A stretch of 64,000 nt of DNA from Mugil cephalus (Eukaryota; Chordata; Actinopteri; Mugiliformes; Mugilidae). Where the stretch lies: positions 6,676,357 through 6,740,356 of the forward strand of contig NC_061789.1 of the NCBI RefSeq assembly GCF_022458985.1, written 5' to 3'. The notes beneath the pieces are model-generated. The model saw only the letters and a program-made list of their open reading frames with translations. It was not told the DNA's origin and did not search any database. A program made the translations under genes and the position numbers. Below are positions 35,384 to 48,182 of the stretch, one piece after another; positions within the stretch are counted from its first letter, which is position 1, and the number at the start of each line of letters is the position of its first letter.

Positions 35384-36752
35384 TCTGGCCAACCCTGTGT
35401 CTTAACAGCGTGTTAAGGATAAAAAATCCAGTTTATAGTAAGCACTCACAGAAGTGCAACAAGGCAGACAGCAGCAGGTGTAGCTCGCAGACATGCAAAT
35501 ACAATGAAATGAACCTGTTCTTCTCAATCACTTCTTAATCACATATAATTACAACATAACATAACAATATAATTTTTAAACATTTAATTCTTGACCCGGA
35601 CCATACTATGAAGGTACTGAATATGAACAGTATATAAGTGTTAAACAATGTCTTACCTACGAACACAAAGACGTGTCACCTCTTCTTCTGACAAGCCTCT
35701 GTGAGCATTTAGAAACTGACTAAACAAATTCAATATCCTTGGACACACCTAACCAACCTGGCAGCTAAGGCAGGCTGAGACAAGAATGTGACTAGAGACA
35801 AGCTTGTGACAAGACCAGAAAGATAGATAATGGCACATACATTCAGCATCTGCCAGCATCTGAGCAACTCAACCAACCACTAAACAAGTGGAATCAGTGG
35901 AAACGTTTTAAAAGGTGTGGGACCCACTGAGGAAATCTAAGGCCACGGGTTACCAATGGACCAATACCTTAAAATGCTTTGTTTCCTTTTTTTTTTTTTT
36001 TTTTTCAAAAAAACTCTTCATGTGGATGTGACTAATACATAATGAAACATCGGAGCACATTACAGTTTTCTACTTTGAAAGACATTGCCTCTGTGGGATA
36101 GCCATTTCCATCTGTGTACTTTTTGGTTTTTCAGGTTTGGTTTTAGACTCTAAAATAAATGAAAAATGCTGAACAAGTAAATTTACCTTTCGTACTTTAA
36201 TATATGACTACTAAACTAAACTAAACAAGAAAACAGGTATTGTTTGATTTGCATAAAATCAGTTTTATGCAAATCAAAGAAGTTTTTATTTCCTGTAGTT
36301 TTTAAACTCAGAGGACTCAGTAATATCTTAACATAGTTACAGATAGAGACCATGGAATGACCATGAATGATGTAATGTCCTGCTGAGCCACAGAGTATAG
36401 GGGGATACAAAAGAAAATACAATTATAACAGGACTATTTCACTGTTACTGTAACAACCCTTTATTAATGTTGTAGCTCTTTTCACAGTACATTTTATGCT
36501 TTGTGTAAGGGGTTGCGTTGTACTGTATGTCATTGCACGTAAGGCAACTGTAGCGAGACATCCCTACATGTTTACAGAACCCTTATCCAGTCAAAATCAC
36601 TTGGTGAACTTACTGGCAGCCTAATTCAAATGTTATTTTTCATGCCTGTCTAACAGGATGAGGTGTAGCCTAATACATTCGGCCTTTCTGTGTTTGCAGG
36701 GAGACTGATCCACACACCTGTCAAGCTGTTGGTCCTCTCTTTTTCTTTAAAG
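35384..36752. promoter_or_regulatory. Divergent intergenic region between ODC-A and the transporter
   Basis: The two start codons point away from each other across about 1.37 kb, which would contain both promoters and 5' noncoding exons. On the ODC-A side the - strand has a possible noncoding exon donor at about 35,653 (ttcgtag|gtaaga). On the transporter side a short exon precedes the ATG, with an acceptor-like ttgcag at 36,700. No clear TATA box. A poly-T tract lies at 35,987-36,005. Confidence 0.45.
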
Positions 36753-39700
36753 ATGGGTAAGTTTGTATTTTATTTACCATAAAAAAAAAATAAAATAAAT
36801 ACTGTTTATTTTTTAATCTTGTCCCTTTAATACATTTTATTTGTAAAGAAGCTAATGGCCTTTATATGACTGGGATTTCTGACAGTAAATTGGACCAGTT
36901 TTTGGTTTAACGAAGAGCTTCTGTTTAACCTAGGAATACTGAACTGGCTGAAGCAAGACGTCCAGGTGAAGAAGATGGTAGTGGCCGTTGTGTTCATTGC
37001 GTTGTTCCTGGATCATATGCTGCTGTCAGTGGTTGGTAGGTAATTTTGGCTATGTCATATAAAAAACTACACTACGGTACAGCTGCTTTTAACTAATTTG
37101 TTTGTCCTACCTGACTTTAAGGTTAAACGTTAATGCAAATATTTTGTGATGATGGGGCGTGTGACATTGGTGCTGAATGCTGAATGTTCTCATGACATCA
37201 GGCTGTGCTAACTTACGTAGTGTGAAAAGACTTGGCCATCCCTACTTGGAGAGCCCATAACTCCCCTGCACCTGAAATAGAATAGAATAGAATAGAACAT
37301 GAATTAGAGTTTGGTGATGCCAAGAAAATGGGTTGTACATTCTCTGATATTTCAGATCTTGAACAACTGACTTTCAGTTTGTTAGTGATTGGTCTAAACA
37401 CTGAGAAAATTAATGAAATTGCAGGAATCTGATGACTGTTTTATTGTGACATCCGTCATGTCAGTGCCTTTCTCCAATTTCATGTCATTGTTTGGTTTTC
37501 CGCCACTGTGTTTGCGCTCAATCAACCAGTTACTTCACTGTGTACTGTGCAAATACTTGCTGTTCATGATACAGTTTCCAGACTGTCTGCGCACATCTTG
37601 TGCTTGCCTGTTCATGACTTAATGTCTTCCTGATCTATTGATCTCTTCCCACTTGCCCTCCCCTGAATGATGTTGTACTTGTTTTTCTGGCCTGGATCCT
37701 AGGGTATGAAGACATACAAAGCAACCGCTCTTAAAAAAAACAAGCAGCTGCAGTAAATTGACTAAAAGAATGGCATTGTGGTTGCAAGCAGCCTTAGAGA
37801 TAGGTTGAGAAGCTCGAACATTTGGGGAGAGTTTGGAGTAGAACCACTGCCACCACTTTACAGTGAAGACCCCAGGGCAGACCTAGAACTAGCTAAAGGG
37901 ATTATCTATCTCATCTGGCCTAGGATCGCCTCAGGATTCCCTGGGAGGAACTGGAATGTGTTCCTGGGGATCTGGAGGGGCATCCAGAGTTCCTTATTTA
38001 GCCTGGTGCCACCATGACCCAAACTCACCTATGAAGATGAAAATAAATGAACACTTGAAAAACTGAGATTGAGCTATGAACAACAAAATCTGATGGTAAA
38101 AGAGTAAATTATATATGTATTTTTTAAAAAGTATTCTAACTGTAAGTAAGAGGGACAAACTCCAAAAAGTTCTCCTGAAGAGCAGTTTTGCAGCTCAGTG
38201 TCAGTGGTGCTGATGGTTGCCATCTTGGCTATGCCTGATTCTGCCTAATTCCTGGATTTGTCAGCTAGCAACATGTGAGGGAACCATCCTGTTGCTCAAA
38301 GGAGTTACATCCTTAATTATGTATAACTGTAAGTCTTGATATAATTTAAACAAGTAAGTTCACTTTCACAAAGTTGTCTTGAAGTTGCCTAAATTTCTGG
38401 CCGTGAAGTTGGGGGTTTCAACATGTAGGTCTATGGAAAATGACCAACTTTTCAGGGCAGCCTCAAGGGGCCATGAATGGACATACGGTTTTGTGAACTT
38501 AGGCATTGACTTCATCAGCTAATATTTAATTTATATTTTCGACAGTGCCAATCCTTCCAAGTTTCCTGTATGGAAGTGACCAGCCTTCCACTACGTTGGA
38601 GAACAGCACTGGCCTAGCAGTCCAATCTCCACACACCCAGCTGGTCAACAACACATCAGCGGTTTTGGGCTCCACATCTGCAACTCCATACCACAACTCA
38701 ACCCTGCGTGGCGTTCCCTTCATCCAGATCCCCCCCACCACAAACTGCACTCAAGCAGATTCTCGTGTGGATGCGGTGAGCATCAAATTAGGACTGCTGT
38801 TTGCCTCCAAGTCCACCATACAGCTTATCTTTAACCCCTTCGTCGGGTCGCTTTCTGACAGGTAAGAGACTTTGATCTGTGAGAAACAGGTGGACATATT
38901 GTCAAAAACTCATGCACATGTGTGCTGTCTATTGTGCAGGATTGGATACCACATCCTTATGTCTGTTGGTTTCTGTGTAATCATTTTGGCGACCACTGGT
39001 GAGTATTGGGTTCAGTTATTCCACAGTTATTTCCTTATGTACTATCAGTATTATCTAAAATATCTATTTCCTTGTTTCTTTGAAGTCTTTGCCTTCTCAT
39101 CAAGCTACATCTTACTATTGCTGGCCAGGTCACTACAAGGCATAGGTGGATCCTGTTTGTCTGTAGCAGGTGAGATAAACTTTACAATAAAATCTAAGGG
39201 CACCCCTAAGCAATATCACTACAATTAATTATATTGTTTATGGAATGTGGAATAGTGGATATAGGTACCTAATAGGTCAGGTAGACACAGAAATCATGCA
39301 GCACCCTGGCCCAAGACCCCAATTTGAACCATCCAAGAGAACACAATAATGGGGTCGAGTATGAAAATACAACTATACATTCAAACAAATGTATTCCTTG
39401 TGTGTGGTCAAGCCACGTGTCGTTAAGGCAAATTCATGATTTCCATGTTGGCAAAACCACAACTGTCCAAATTGTGACATTTTACCCAAATCTGCCCTGA
39501 CGACAAAAGGGTTGATGATAATTTGTCTGACTTTGGCAACAAAATGTGTTTTCATTGTTCCTAGCGTACCTGTTGTGCAATATTGGTAGTTTGTCCACTT
39601 TAATGTCCCACATAAGATCAAATACCTTGCATTTCAACTCAAGCTTGATCTGCTGAACATCTATTTTTATTTTATTATTTTGGTGTGGATTTTTATGTTC

Positions 39701-42700
39701 ACAACTAAGACCTTTGACCAAATATTAATAAAAAAAATACAAAAAAATAAAAAAAAATTAATTCCACTCATTGTCTTCTGTTTTGCAGGAATGAGCATGC
39801 TTGCTGATATGTACAAAGATGAAACAGAAAGAGGCTGTGTAATGGGTATATCCTTCACTGGTTTGGCCTTAGGACTGATAGGTGTGTATGGACTCTAGCC
39901 ATTTATGTTACCACTAAATTCTCCTGCAAACTGATTTTTAAAGGACTATATGGTGGGGGTGTTGGCATCCTGCATCATCACCAACACCTCAACCATATAT
40001 AATCATATACTCTCCATATAGGCTCTGACATTCAAGGTTTGCCTTGGTAAGTAGGATGAAGACATAAACCCAACCAGCATTGTGTTGATGGTCTAGGCCA
40101 CAGCTGGTGATGCAATGGTGTAGGGGAAGTTTTCTTGTTGCTTTTTGTGTACGACTGTGTAAGATACTGGGCTACTTCCCGTTTGAAAATACACCTTGCC
40201 ACAAAGCAAAATTTGTGTTAGATGGTCAGTCAGAGACCTTCAAAACAACCTTTGGGATGTGGTAGAACTGTCAATGATCATCCCCACATAGAACAGATTA
40301 TCACTGTTATCACTGTCTAGAAGTTTCTAGCAACGCTGTTGGCCAGTCTAAGTTGAATTGTTCCAACACAAGTTTGGTTGTCAGCTCAATATTTATATTG
40401 GCATCCACTGACAATGATTTATAATCTTGTACAGCAGTTTTGTCAACATAGTATAATAACAGTGGGTGTTTAGAGAACAATGGAGGCCTCTATTGAGGTG
40501 TCCTCATAAATGTCACTTTTAACTTTTCTGTTTCATGTCCTGGAGTGGGTGCTCCATTTGGCAGCGTGATGTATCAGTTCGCTGGGAAGACGGCTCCATT
40601 CCTGGTCGTGGCTGTCATCGCTGTGCTGGGTGGAGGTGTTATTCTAAGATGTCGTGTGTGCATAATATAAAATGCTAAAAATTATCCACGTGAAATTGTT
40701 GTGTCTTGTGCGCATCAGCCTGTCTCGTTTCACTCTCCTTACACAGGTTTGCATTTCATAATTTTTCAACCACAACGGCTCCAAATTAAGGTAAACTGTA
40801 GTGTTGCCGTGATTGTTTTACGTGGAAGAAATGCATTGGTGTGAACTGAATAATAACGACAGAATTCCATTCAATTTGCTCAAACTTACAAAAACTGAAT
40901 GCATATTGATTTCCAATGGGGGCCCTCTCTAAATCAAATCTATTTGTACACAGAGGGAAAAGGGAACTCCATTGCTGACTCTCCTGATGGATCCATACAT
41001 TCTCATTGCTGCAGGTATTTGAAATAGTAGAAACATTTCTTAAAACCTTGGTGTTTAAGTGAAATGTATCAGCTGTACCCCAAACCACATTTGCACCCAG
41101 ATGAGAGACTCTCTAAGATGTGAGAGGGTCGATTTGAACCCAAACCTTGATCTTTTCTTGTTTTCTTCACCAAGTGGTACCCTAACCAAAAGAAGAAGTC
41201 AGCTTTAACTTTCAAAACTTCTTCATTTGACTACCTGTTGGAACTTAACCTTCTTCGTAATCAATGGCCTCCTCCATCTGTCTTCTCTTTGGACAATGAG
41301 TTCCAGCAGTTGTTTTGCTGTGTGAGGCCTTGGTTCAAGTTTATGCCACACCTGGTGGGAGAATACTTCTGCAATAATTTGCAGTAGTGTGGTAGTTTCA
41401 GTTTCCCATCTTGTTTGACAACACATAGGTCATTCACCTAAGCACAGTGTTTTTGGTTGGAGTTCAGTCAATATTATTATGTTGCTGAATCAAAAAGAAA
41501 GATCTGGGAAACTATATGGCAAATCAAGTGACGTCTTTCTCGTCAATGTTTGGACTGGGCTTACATGAATGTTAAGTAATTTTTAACACTGTATTGTTGA
41601 TTTTGCTTTCCAGGAGCAATCTGTTTGACAACTCTGATTATTGGCATAATAGAAACTACACTTCCTATCTGGATGATGAAGACCATGTGTGCCAGCAAAT
41701 GGCAGCAAGGTATTCAAGACAAACTTATGTTTCGTGCAAAATTGCACAATTTACCCTAAGACTGCAAGAAATTTTACAATGAATACATGTTCACATACAC
41801 AACTTTGCAGTCACTTAAAAGTTTGCCAGATCAATTGTCACAGCTGAAGGTCTTTTACTCATCACAATGCTCACCCCCAGAGCATCTGGAAACATGCAAT
41901 GCACTTTAATGTAGAACTAAGTTCATTGATCCTTTAAGAAATATCTGTATCAAATTGAATGAGTCAAATTGAAGTTTTCCCATTGGTGTCTCATTCCGTC
42001 AGGTGTTGTCTTCTTGCCGGACAGTGTATGCTACCTTATTGCATCCATCATCTTTGGACGTCTGTCACAAAAATACAGCGTGAGGTACTTATATTGAGCC
42101 ATACCCAAGAATACTTTGGCATTGTTTTTAATGGTATTGGTATTGCCAACAACACCAATACTGGAATTTCAGTTAATTTGTCTTAACATTGTCTCCAGCT
42201 CCAAGTTCCCAATTCAGAGAGGAATGAAATCCAGCAGAAGTACACAAGGAGCTAATTAGCAAATGAAACGTGTAATACAGAAAACGTAAAATACACAATG
42301 GCAGGATGTAAAAATAAATCATCTTTCACAATAAAATAAGAAAGAAACTTCAAGAAAAACCTAGGGCAATTACACAAATATACCAAGGTGTTAATGTCTT
42401 CTCTTTTTGCAGTTGGCTATGTGCTTTCTTTGGAATGATCCTTGCAGGAGGAACCACTATTTCCGTGAGTTTAATGCATTTAAGTAAATACTAACAATAC
42501 TGATAGCCAGCTTACCAGGATCCTAACCGTTATGATAATGTATAATTCACAAAATGCTTAAAACAGCTAGGATTTTATGTGCAATATTGCAGTTTGGGCT
42601 AAGTTGGACCAAAATGGACTAAGATGTTGCTAGTTTTGGTAGCCATCTCGGTGCCGTTAGTCAATGTATATAGAATAGCTACAGTATATTAGTGTCCATA

Positions 42701-44296
42701 TTCATTAATACATAGGATGAGGTGTTATGATCCTTTGTGCCATGATCTGAGGCAAAATTCCTTTAGAAGCCCAGTCCAACTGGAAAACCAAACAGCAGAC
42801 CAGCGTTCAGCCACTAACAAACCTAGTCGGCAGCAGTAGGTAATAGAGGTGATGGGACATGCGATTACACTTCAACCAACATTTCTCCCCTCTGCTAGGA
42901 TCAGCTAGGTTTATCAGCTAATTAACCTAGCTACGGAAGTAAAACACCAGCTAATCAGCCAAGCCAACAGCCAACATATTTATGAACCTAAATGCAGATG
43001 ACTGTACCAAGTTTAATCATCACATTTTGAACTTGTCTGTACTGTCTTACAGTTCGGCTATTCTACAAACATCTACCCCATCCTTGCACAAAATGCATTA
43101 ATCGGCATTTCAGTCGGTAAGTCGTGCCTAATATTTGATGTTAATCCAATAAAGTCGGTTAAAGTAATCGGTGATTATCTCATTCTACCAGGCATGGTGG
43201 ACTCCTCTGTAATGCCTTTCATGGGTTACTTGGTAGACCAGCGATATGAGCCGGTGTATGGCAATGTTTACGCAATTGCTGACATAGCAGTCTGTATTGG
43301 ATTCTCTGTAGGTAAATATTTGTTGTGAATGGGAACTCCAACTTCTAATTGTATCTCTTGGATTATATGATCTTAAACAGGAATTCTTCACCTCATTAAC
43401 ACGACTAACATTAACTATAGACTATAGACATTAACTATAGTTAGTACATCCATGGTTTGAACCCGCTTTAAACTGGTACCACTCTATTGACAGCTATTGA
43501 GCCTTTAATGTTGATGTTTAATTTAAAAAAATGTCTCTTCTCTCCACAGGTCCAGCTATTGCAGGTCTCATCATGGCATCGATTGGCTTCCCATTGCTCA
43601 TGGCCATAATTGGAATGGTCAATATATTTTTTGCTCCACTTTGTATCCTCCTTTTCAGACCACCTCAGCGGGAGAAATCATTGGTGAGTGGCAATAACAC
43701 AACACAGCAACAAAAAGATGTGTTACGTAGTGTCCTAGTTATTTTAGGTCAGTGGTTCCCAAAGTGTGGGGCACGTGTCCCTTTGGAGGGACGAGTAGCT
43801 ATTGCAGATGTACTGCTAGCATACCATAGGGAGGTTTATGAGAGAGTTCCCAGATGAACATTCAGCAGAGGATGAGTCTTCGTCAACTTAAAATACAGCT
43901 TCCAAAGCAAAAAAGTCGATAATATGACGAGGCATATAACGCCCTCTCTGTTTCACCGGTGGGAAACAAGGAGACACCACAGTGTGTTGTGTGTCTCAAA
44001 ATATTATGACAATTTGAAACTGAACAAATTAAGACGCCACTTAGACACATCAACAATAGAGGGGCCTTGCTGAAAAATTTTGGTAGTCACTGTTTTAAAT
44101 GAAGGCCTTGTCGTACAGGTTTCGCCAGTTGCTGTTAACTGTATGTTCAAGCTTAGATTTAGCAAACAGAATAGAGATTTTCAGATCACTAACAGGTTAT
44201 GGATTACAAACAGCCAGTGGATGTTATTACAGCATATACTGACTACAAGATGAATTCTTTTGACTTGTGTTACAGTTAATATCGAAGGGAAATTAA
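36753..44296 (+). CDS. slc18a-like: Vesicular monoamine transporter-like (SLC18A family), 16 coding exons
   Basis: Proton-coupled vesicular amine antiporter of the major facilitator superfamily. Exons: 36753-36756, 36934-37035, 38546-38861, 38940-38998, 39086-39169, 39789-39881, 40546-40635, 40747-40790, 40954-41014, 41614-41709, 42003-42084, 42413-42464, 43053-43116, 43192-43311, 43550-43683, 44276-44296; 473 residues, all phases consistent. Diagnostic stretches are [17 protein letters not shown] (TM1), a luminal loop with several N-glycosylation sequons, [11 protein letters not shown] (TM2 Lys), [36 protein letters not shown] (TM10 Asp) and [13 protein letters not shown] (TM11 Asp). Differences from VMAT2 are DH instead of DN in TM1, Tyr instead of His in the TM10-11 loop, and a short C-terminus ending EKSLLISKGN, which still has a [DE]xxxL[LI]-type signal. 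AATAAA at 44517. A divergent VMAT paralogue is the best reading; SLC18B1 and VAChT fit less well. Confidence 0.87.
37790..38050 (+). mobile_element. 3' fragment of a non-LTR retrotransposon in intron 2
   Basis: Reading frame with [14 protein letters not shown] and LFSLVPP, preceded by [18 protein letters not shown]. This resembles the conserved C-terminal end of a common fish LINE reverse-transcriptase protein (W-x-R-I...P...LL..LPP). A 5'-truncated copy is usual for such elements. Exact clade not assigned. Confidence 0.5.
43750..44092 (+). mobile_element. hAT transposon relic with 8-bp target duplication
   Basis: Begins CAGTGGTTCCCAAAG and ends TGGTAGTCACTG, imperfect inverted ends typical of hAT elements. 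It is flanked by ttttaggt (43742-43749) and ttttaaat (44093-44100), matching at six of eight positions. The interior encodes [20 protein letters not shown], then CVVCLK..., a BED-type zinc-finger piece of a Charlie/ZBED-like transposase, broken by frameshifts. It lies in the last intron of the transporter. Confidence 0.75.
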
Positions 44297-44852
44297 GGAA
44301 GCTCGGCCTGAGAACTTCTACAATGCAATGCCCAAAATTATGCCACCTTGAACTTCACGTGAGAAAGGACCAACTGTGAATGCTCCAGTTGCAAGCTTCC
44401 AAAATATCACTTGTCTGACATGAAAGGGATGGGATATTTTTTTCCCCCTATAAACAATTCTCTGTGTTGCTGTTTTTTAATGGTTTCTAAATTGGTGCCA
44501 GTAAAATTTAAATCAAAATAAAGAATATTGCACCATTCTGCCAGCATCAAAAAATAAATAAAATGACACCAATTACTATAATTAATACAATAGAATAAAG
44601 TAACACAGAAAGAAACGGAGCCTCTCTATTTCTAATAAAACCTTAAAAATAACAGATTTGAAAACATGTAGCAATAAATCACCTTATGTAATTTGTTTTT
44701 TCTCGATAAACAGAGACACTGTTGTCAGTACAGCTTCTGGCCGTTTTTGGTTTCTGTGTTGACACTAGGCACACAGGCATTATTTGCATATTCAGTTTGC
44801 ATGCAACAGCGTCAACATGTGACCGTCACATCACATTACAGTGAGTATGCAA

Positions 44853-45439
44853 TGTTATGACCCAGGGTCATTGTGTAATATTTGTTTTTGGATGTATGAC
44901 TTGTCTGTGCTGTTTTTTTTTTTTTCCTTTTCCATGTGCTGTTCCTCCCTGCCTGAGGGTGGTGCCACCTCTGTTGGTCTCCAGGTGCTGGCTGGCAATT
45001 GGTGAATGGGCGGGAGGAAACCCTATAAAATGGCCGTCATTTTGGAGTTCTTCCTCTCCTCTTGACCCTCCTCCCAACTGAACCAGGCATTTGTGTGTGA
45101 TTTGGCAATTTGTATTTGTTAGCAGACCAGGTAGTGGTAAGGGTGAGTAGCTCTTTTTGTTGGGACCTTTTTCTCCTGTTTATTTTTATAGGGAGTCAGT
45201 TAGAAACCTGTATTTTGATTTCCTTTATTTTTGATTAGGTAAGTCAGCTTGGGGGCACAGTGTTTTTTTGTTTGTTGTTTTGGGCCATGCTCACCCTGAA
45301 GCCTATCACTACCATTGTTGATTAAATAAATAATTATTTGTTGGTCTGCAGCTCTGTTGTATGGTCTTCCTTGGGAGTGGGAGAGAGAGGGGGGCATCCT
45401 TTCCATGTTACATTCGGTTCCCCTAGGTCGGACGTAACA
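44853..45439 (+). mobile_element. Solo LTR with 4-bp target duplication
   Basis: 587 bp from TGTTATGACC to GACGTAACA with complementary ends (TGTTA/TAACA), flanked by GCAA at 44849-44852 and 45440-45443. A TATA box (tataaaa) lies at 45024 and AATAAA near 45325, in the order expected of an LTR. The short open frames on both strands inside it are not genes. Confidence 0.87.
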
Positions 45440-45443
45440 GCAA

Positions 45444-48182
45444 TGCTCCTTATTTGTCAGGGTGACCAGTAGAAAAGATTTTAGTCAAATTTTAGACTTT
45501 TAGTCTCATTTTGATCCAGATTTGGAAATCCCATTTTTTGCCATTCAGATACAGGTAATCCGTCTTAGTTTTATGACGTTTTCCTTAAAGCAATGTTGTA
45601 TTGGATCACCCTGATCCAGATACATAGTTTTTTACATAGTTTCCAAATCTGGACATGTCACAATGTGGCCTAAAGAACAGGTAGTACTAGGCGTTCCGTC
45701 AGAATGAGGAACTGACTGGACGTGTAGTAAGGGATCCAACTGCTAGAAATGATTTTGACAGGTTCATCTTTGATGAATGTCTCTTTAAAATTAATATACA
45801 GTGATGAATGACAGAAAAACTGATTATATTATTATAGTGTGTTATTGGAATCTGTTTGGGGGATTATTTCATTGGGACGAGATTTTGTTTTAATTATTAT
45901 TTTATTTTTACTGCACTGAAAAGCTCAATTGGCAGCCTTTATCTACTTTATGACTGTAATGGATAAGTCAAGTGCAAAATAAAAATAAAAGTACACTAAA
46001 TGATACAAATGTTGTATTATTAAACCAAGTTTTACTAGAATTTTTTCCTGAAATCAACCTTGAAATCCTACCCACTGTTGGGATCAAGAAAATCCTGTTT
46101 TTTTTTTTTTTGTTTGTTTGTTTTTTTTGGGGGGGATAAAAATTATCCAAATCCTACTGAAAAGTTTTGAACACACAAAACTGAAGGTTTGATCCAGATT
46201 AAAACTAGGACCAGATTCAAAGATCTAATTCGACTTCAGATTCCTTCTTCCCCCTTTGAACAACCCATTTTCAAAATTTGATCTGATACAATTAAGGTTT
46301 TATACTAGCCCTTTGGCTATAATTGGGTACATTTCCATTTTATTTTGAAAATATTCATTCATGCACATTGTCACTCTACAGCAAATAAAGGTGATTGAAT
46401 GAATGAATTAATATATGCAACAACTTCATTAGACTGACGCGTTTTAGGCCTTCATCAGAGTCATGGGTTAGCGTTAGAAGGCCTCACCCTTCAGGTGAAA
46501 AAACTTTCATTTGTTCTTTGAAATGTTTTGTAATAGTTTACATTGTGTCTGCACTGGTTGTTAAATTTTAAAGTCTTAGGGCCTGAAGGGGTGCGTGTGC
46601 AGAAATGTATGTAAATGTTATTGCAATGAGGGTTGAGTCTGTCAAATGGGCAAAATAGCACATGCAGTCCATTTAGCATCATCAGAAGCACAAATAATTG
46701 AGACATATCTCCTATCCAGCAATGCCATTTGGAGCCACATGTTTTATTTACTGGGGTATGAGTGCTTTTTTTTCTTTGTTCTTGTCTAATGTCTTACCAT
46801 CTTTTCTTAATTTCATCTGCTATTCTTCTTTTTTTTCCCCACAGCACTGACCCCGTCAGTGATAGCCTCCCATATTAGTTTCTCCTGGTTATGTTTACTA
46901 TGACTCCAAAATACGCTAATCTGCACCAACACCTCCAACTCGATGGCTTCAAATTTCATTTTGCACTTTCATTCAGTCTGCTCTCCCATATTCTCTCTGG
47001 CGGAGGTACAAAATTCTCATTTAAATCGGGCACTTTTGCACCTAGTGCCAATTGTGCGTAAAATCTAAGTAGATCACCTGCAACACTATAATCTATAACC
47101 TTCCGCATGCAATTTAGCTTATTTGGGATCTTAGTATATCAGGCTCTAAGTTCTCATATGAGTCATTTTTGTTTGTTGATTCTTGTGACTGGAATCGGTC
47201 ACCGCAGTCTGTTAGTCCCAAACAGGCGTGACTCTTACTAAATGTTTGCAAATGACTGAAAGCTAATATCAACATTAACTTTACTATTTAAACAAAAAGT
47301 TAAGGCTTAAACACTACATCAAGTCAGTCACAAGTAGGCATCACTGGCTACGCAAACATTAGGAGGCTATCAGTTCGCCATGCTCTTTGTCTTGATATTT
47401 TAATGTTTACTTTTCTGCTGTGTGAGCTGCCTGTTTAAATGCATGGATGATTTACTGATGCATGGCACACAGTTATGACAGACGTTTAGTCCATAAAGTT
47501 GTCTTCCTAAACATAAGGCTGGTGTAATTTCATACCGATTTCTTTTCTTGCCAAGGAGAGTCATTGAAAGAGGAAAAACTATTTTGGGAACTTATTTAAA
47601 ACAATCAATAGAGGTTTGATTGGAAATGAATGACAGCTGCATTACAACCTTTTCTACCAAAGACATTTTTTTTGTGGTTTTAGGTCACGATAATGCATCA
47701 GTTCTATTTCAGAAGAAACCTTTTAACGTTTAGCTGGCTTCACATACACCAATCAGGTATAAAATTCTGATCAATGACTGGAGATGTGAGTAACATTGAC
47801 CATGTGACCTTGTGACAAGCTTTTGGACCTGGCATTCATGTGGATGTTACTGAGACATGTAGCACCCACCTAGACCAAACCAGGCACCCCCACCCCATAG
47901 CAATGACATCAGTCATCCCTTGCAGGATTGTAGCCTGACACAGACACACACACAAAAAATGGTTTAGGAACATCACAAAACCCACGAAGAACAGCACAAA
48001 GTGTTGACCTTATCTGGCTAAGTATCTGTGGGATGATACAGAGAGGCTTCTCCCCTCAACCCAGGAGGGGAGGATGTTCTAAACGGTGTGATACCTAGAG
48101 TAAAAAACATTATAATTTCTTTTTTCTTTTTCACAGCAGCTGCTATTTGCTTAAGTTTTATGAGTGTAGTGTTTTATTTCCA
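45444..48182. other. Intergenic, gene-free
   Basis: No gene recognised. Contains a T/G homopolymer stretch at about 46,098-46,136, a fragment gacgcgttttaggccttcatcag at 46,435 that looks like part of a dispersed repeat, and the repeat at 47,815-48,075. Confidence 0.5.
47815..48075 (+). repeat. Dispersed repeat, also present at 57,010-57,167 and 57,867-58,060
   Basis: Shares with the later copy ggcattcatgtggatgttac, the phrase cctgacacagacacacacac, tttaggaaca, gtgttgacctt and ctgtgggatgat followed by ctcccctcaaccca. Probably the 3' portion of an old retroelement. Family not assigned. Confidence 0.6.

Noticed and set aside
44857..45081. ORFs on both strands near 44,860-45,080
   Set aside because: They fall inside the solo LTR, across its promoter region.
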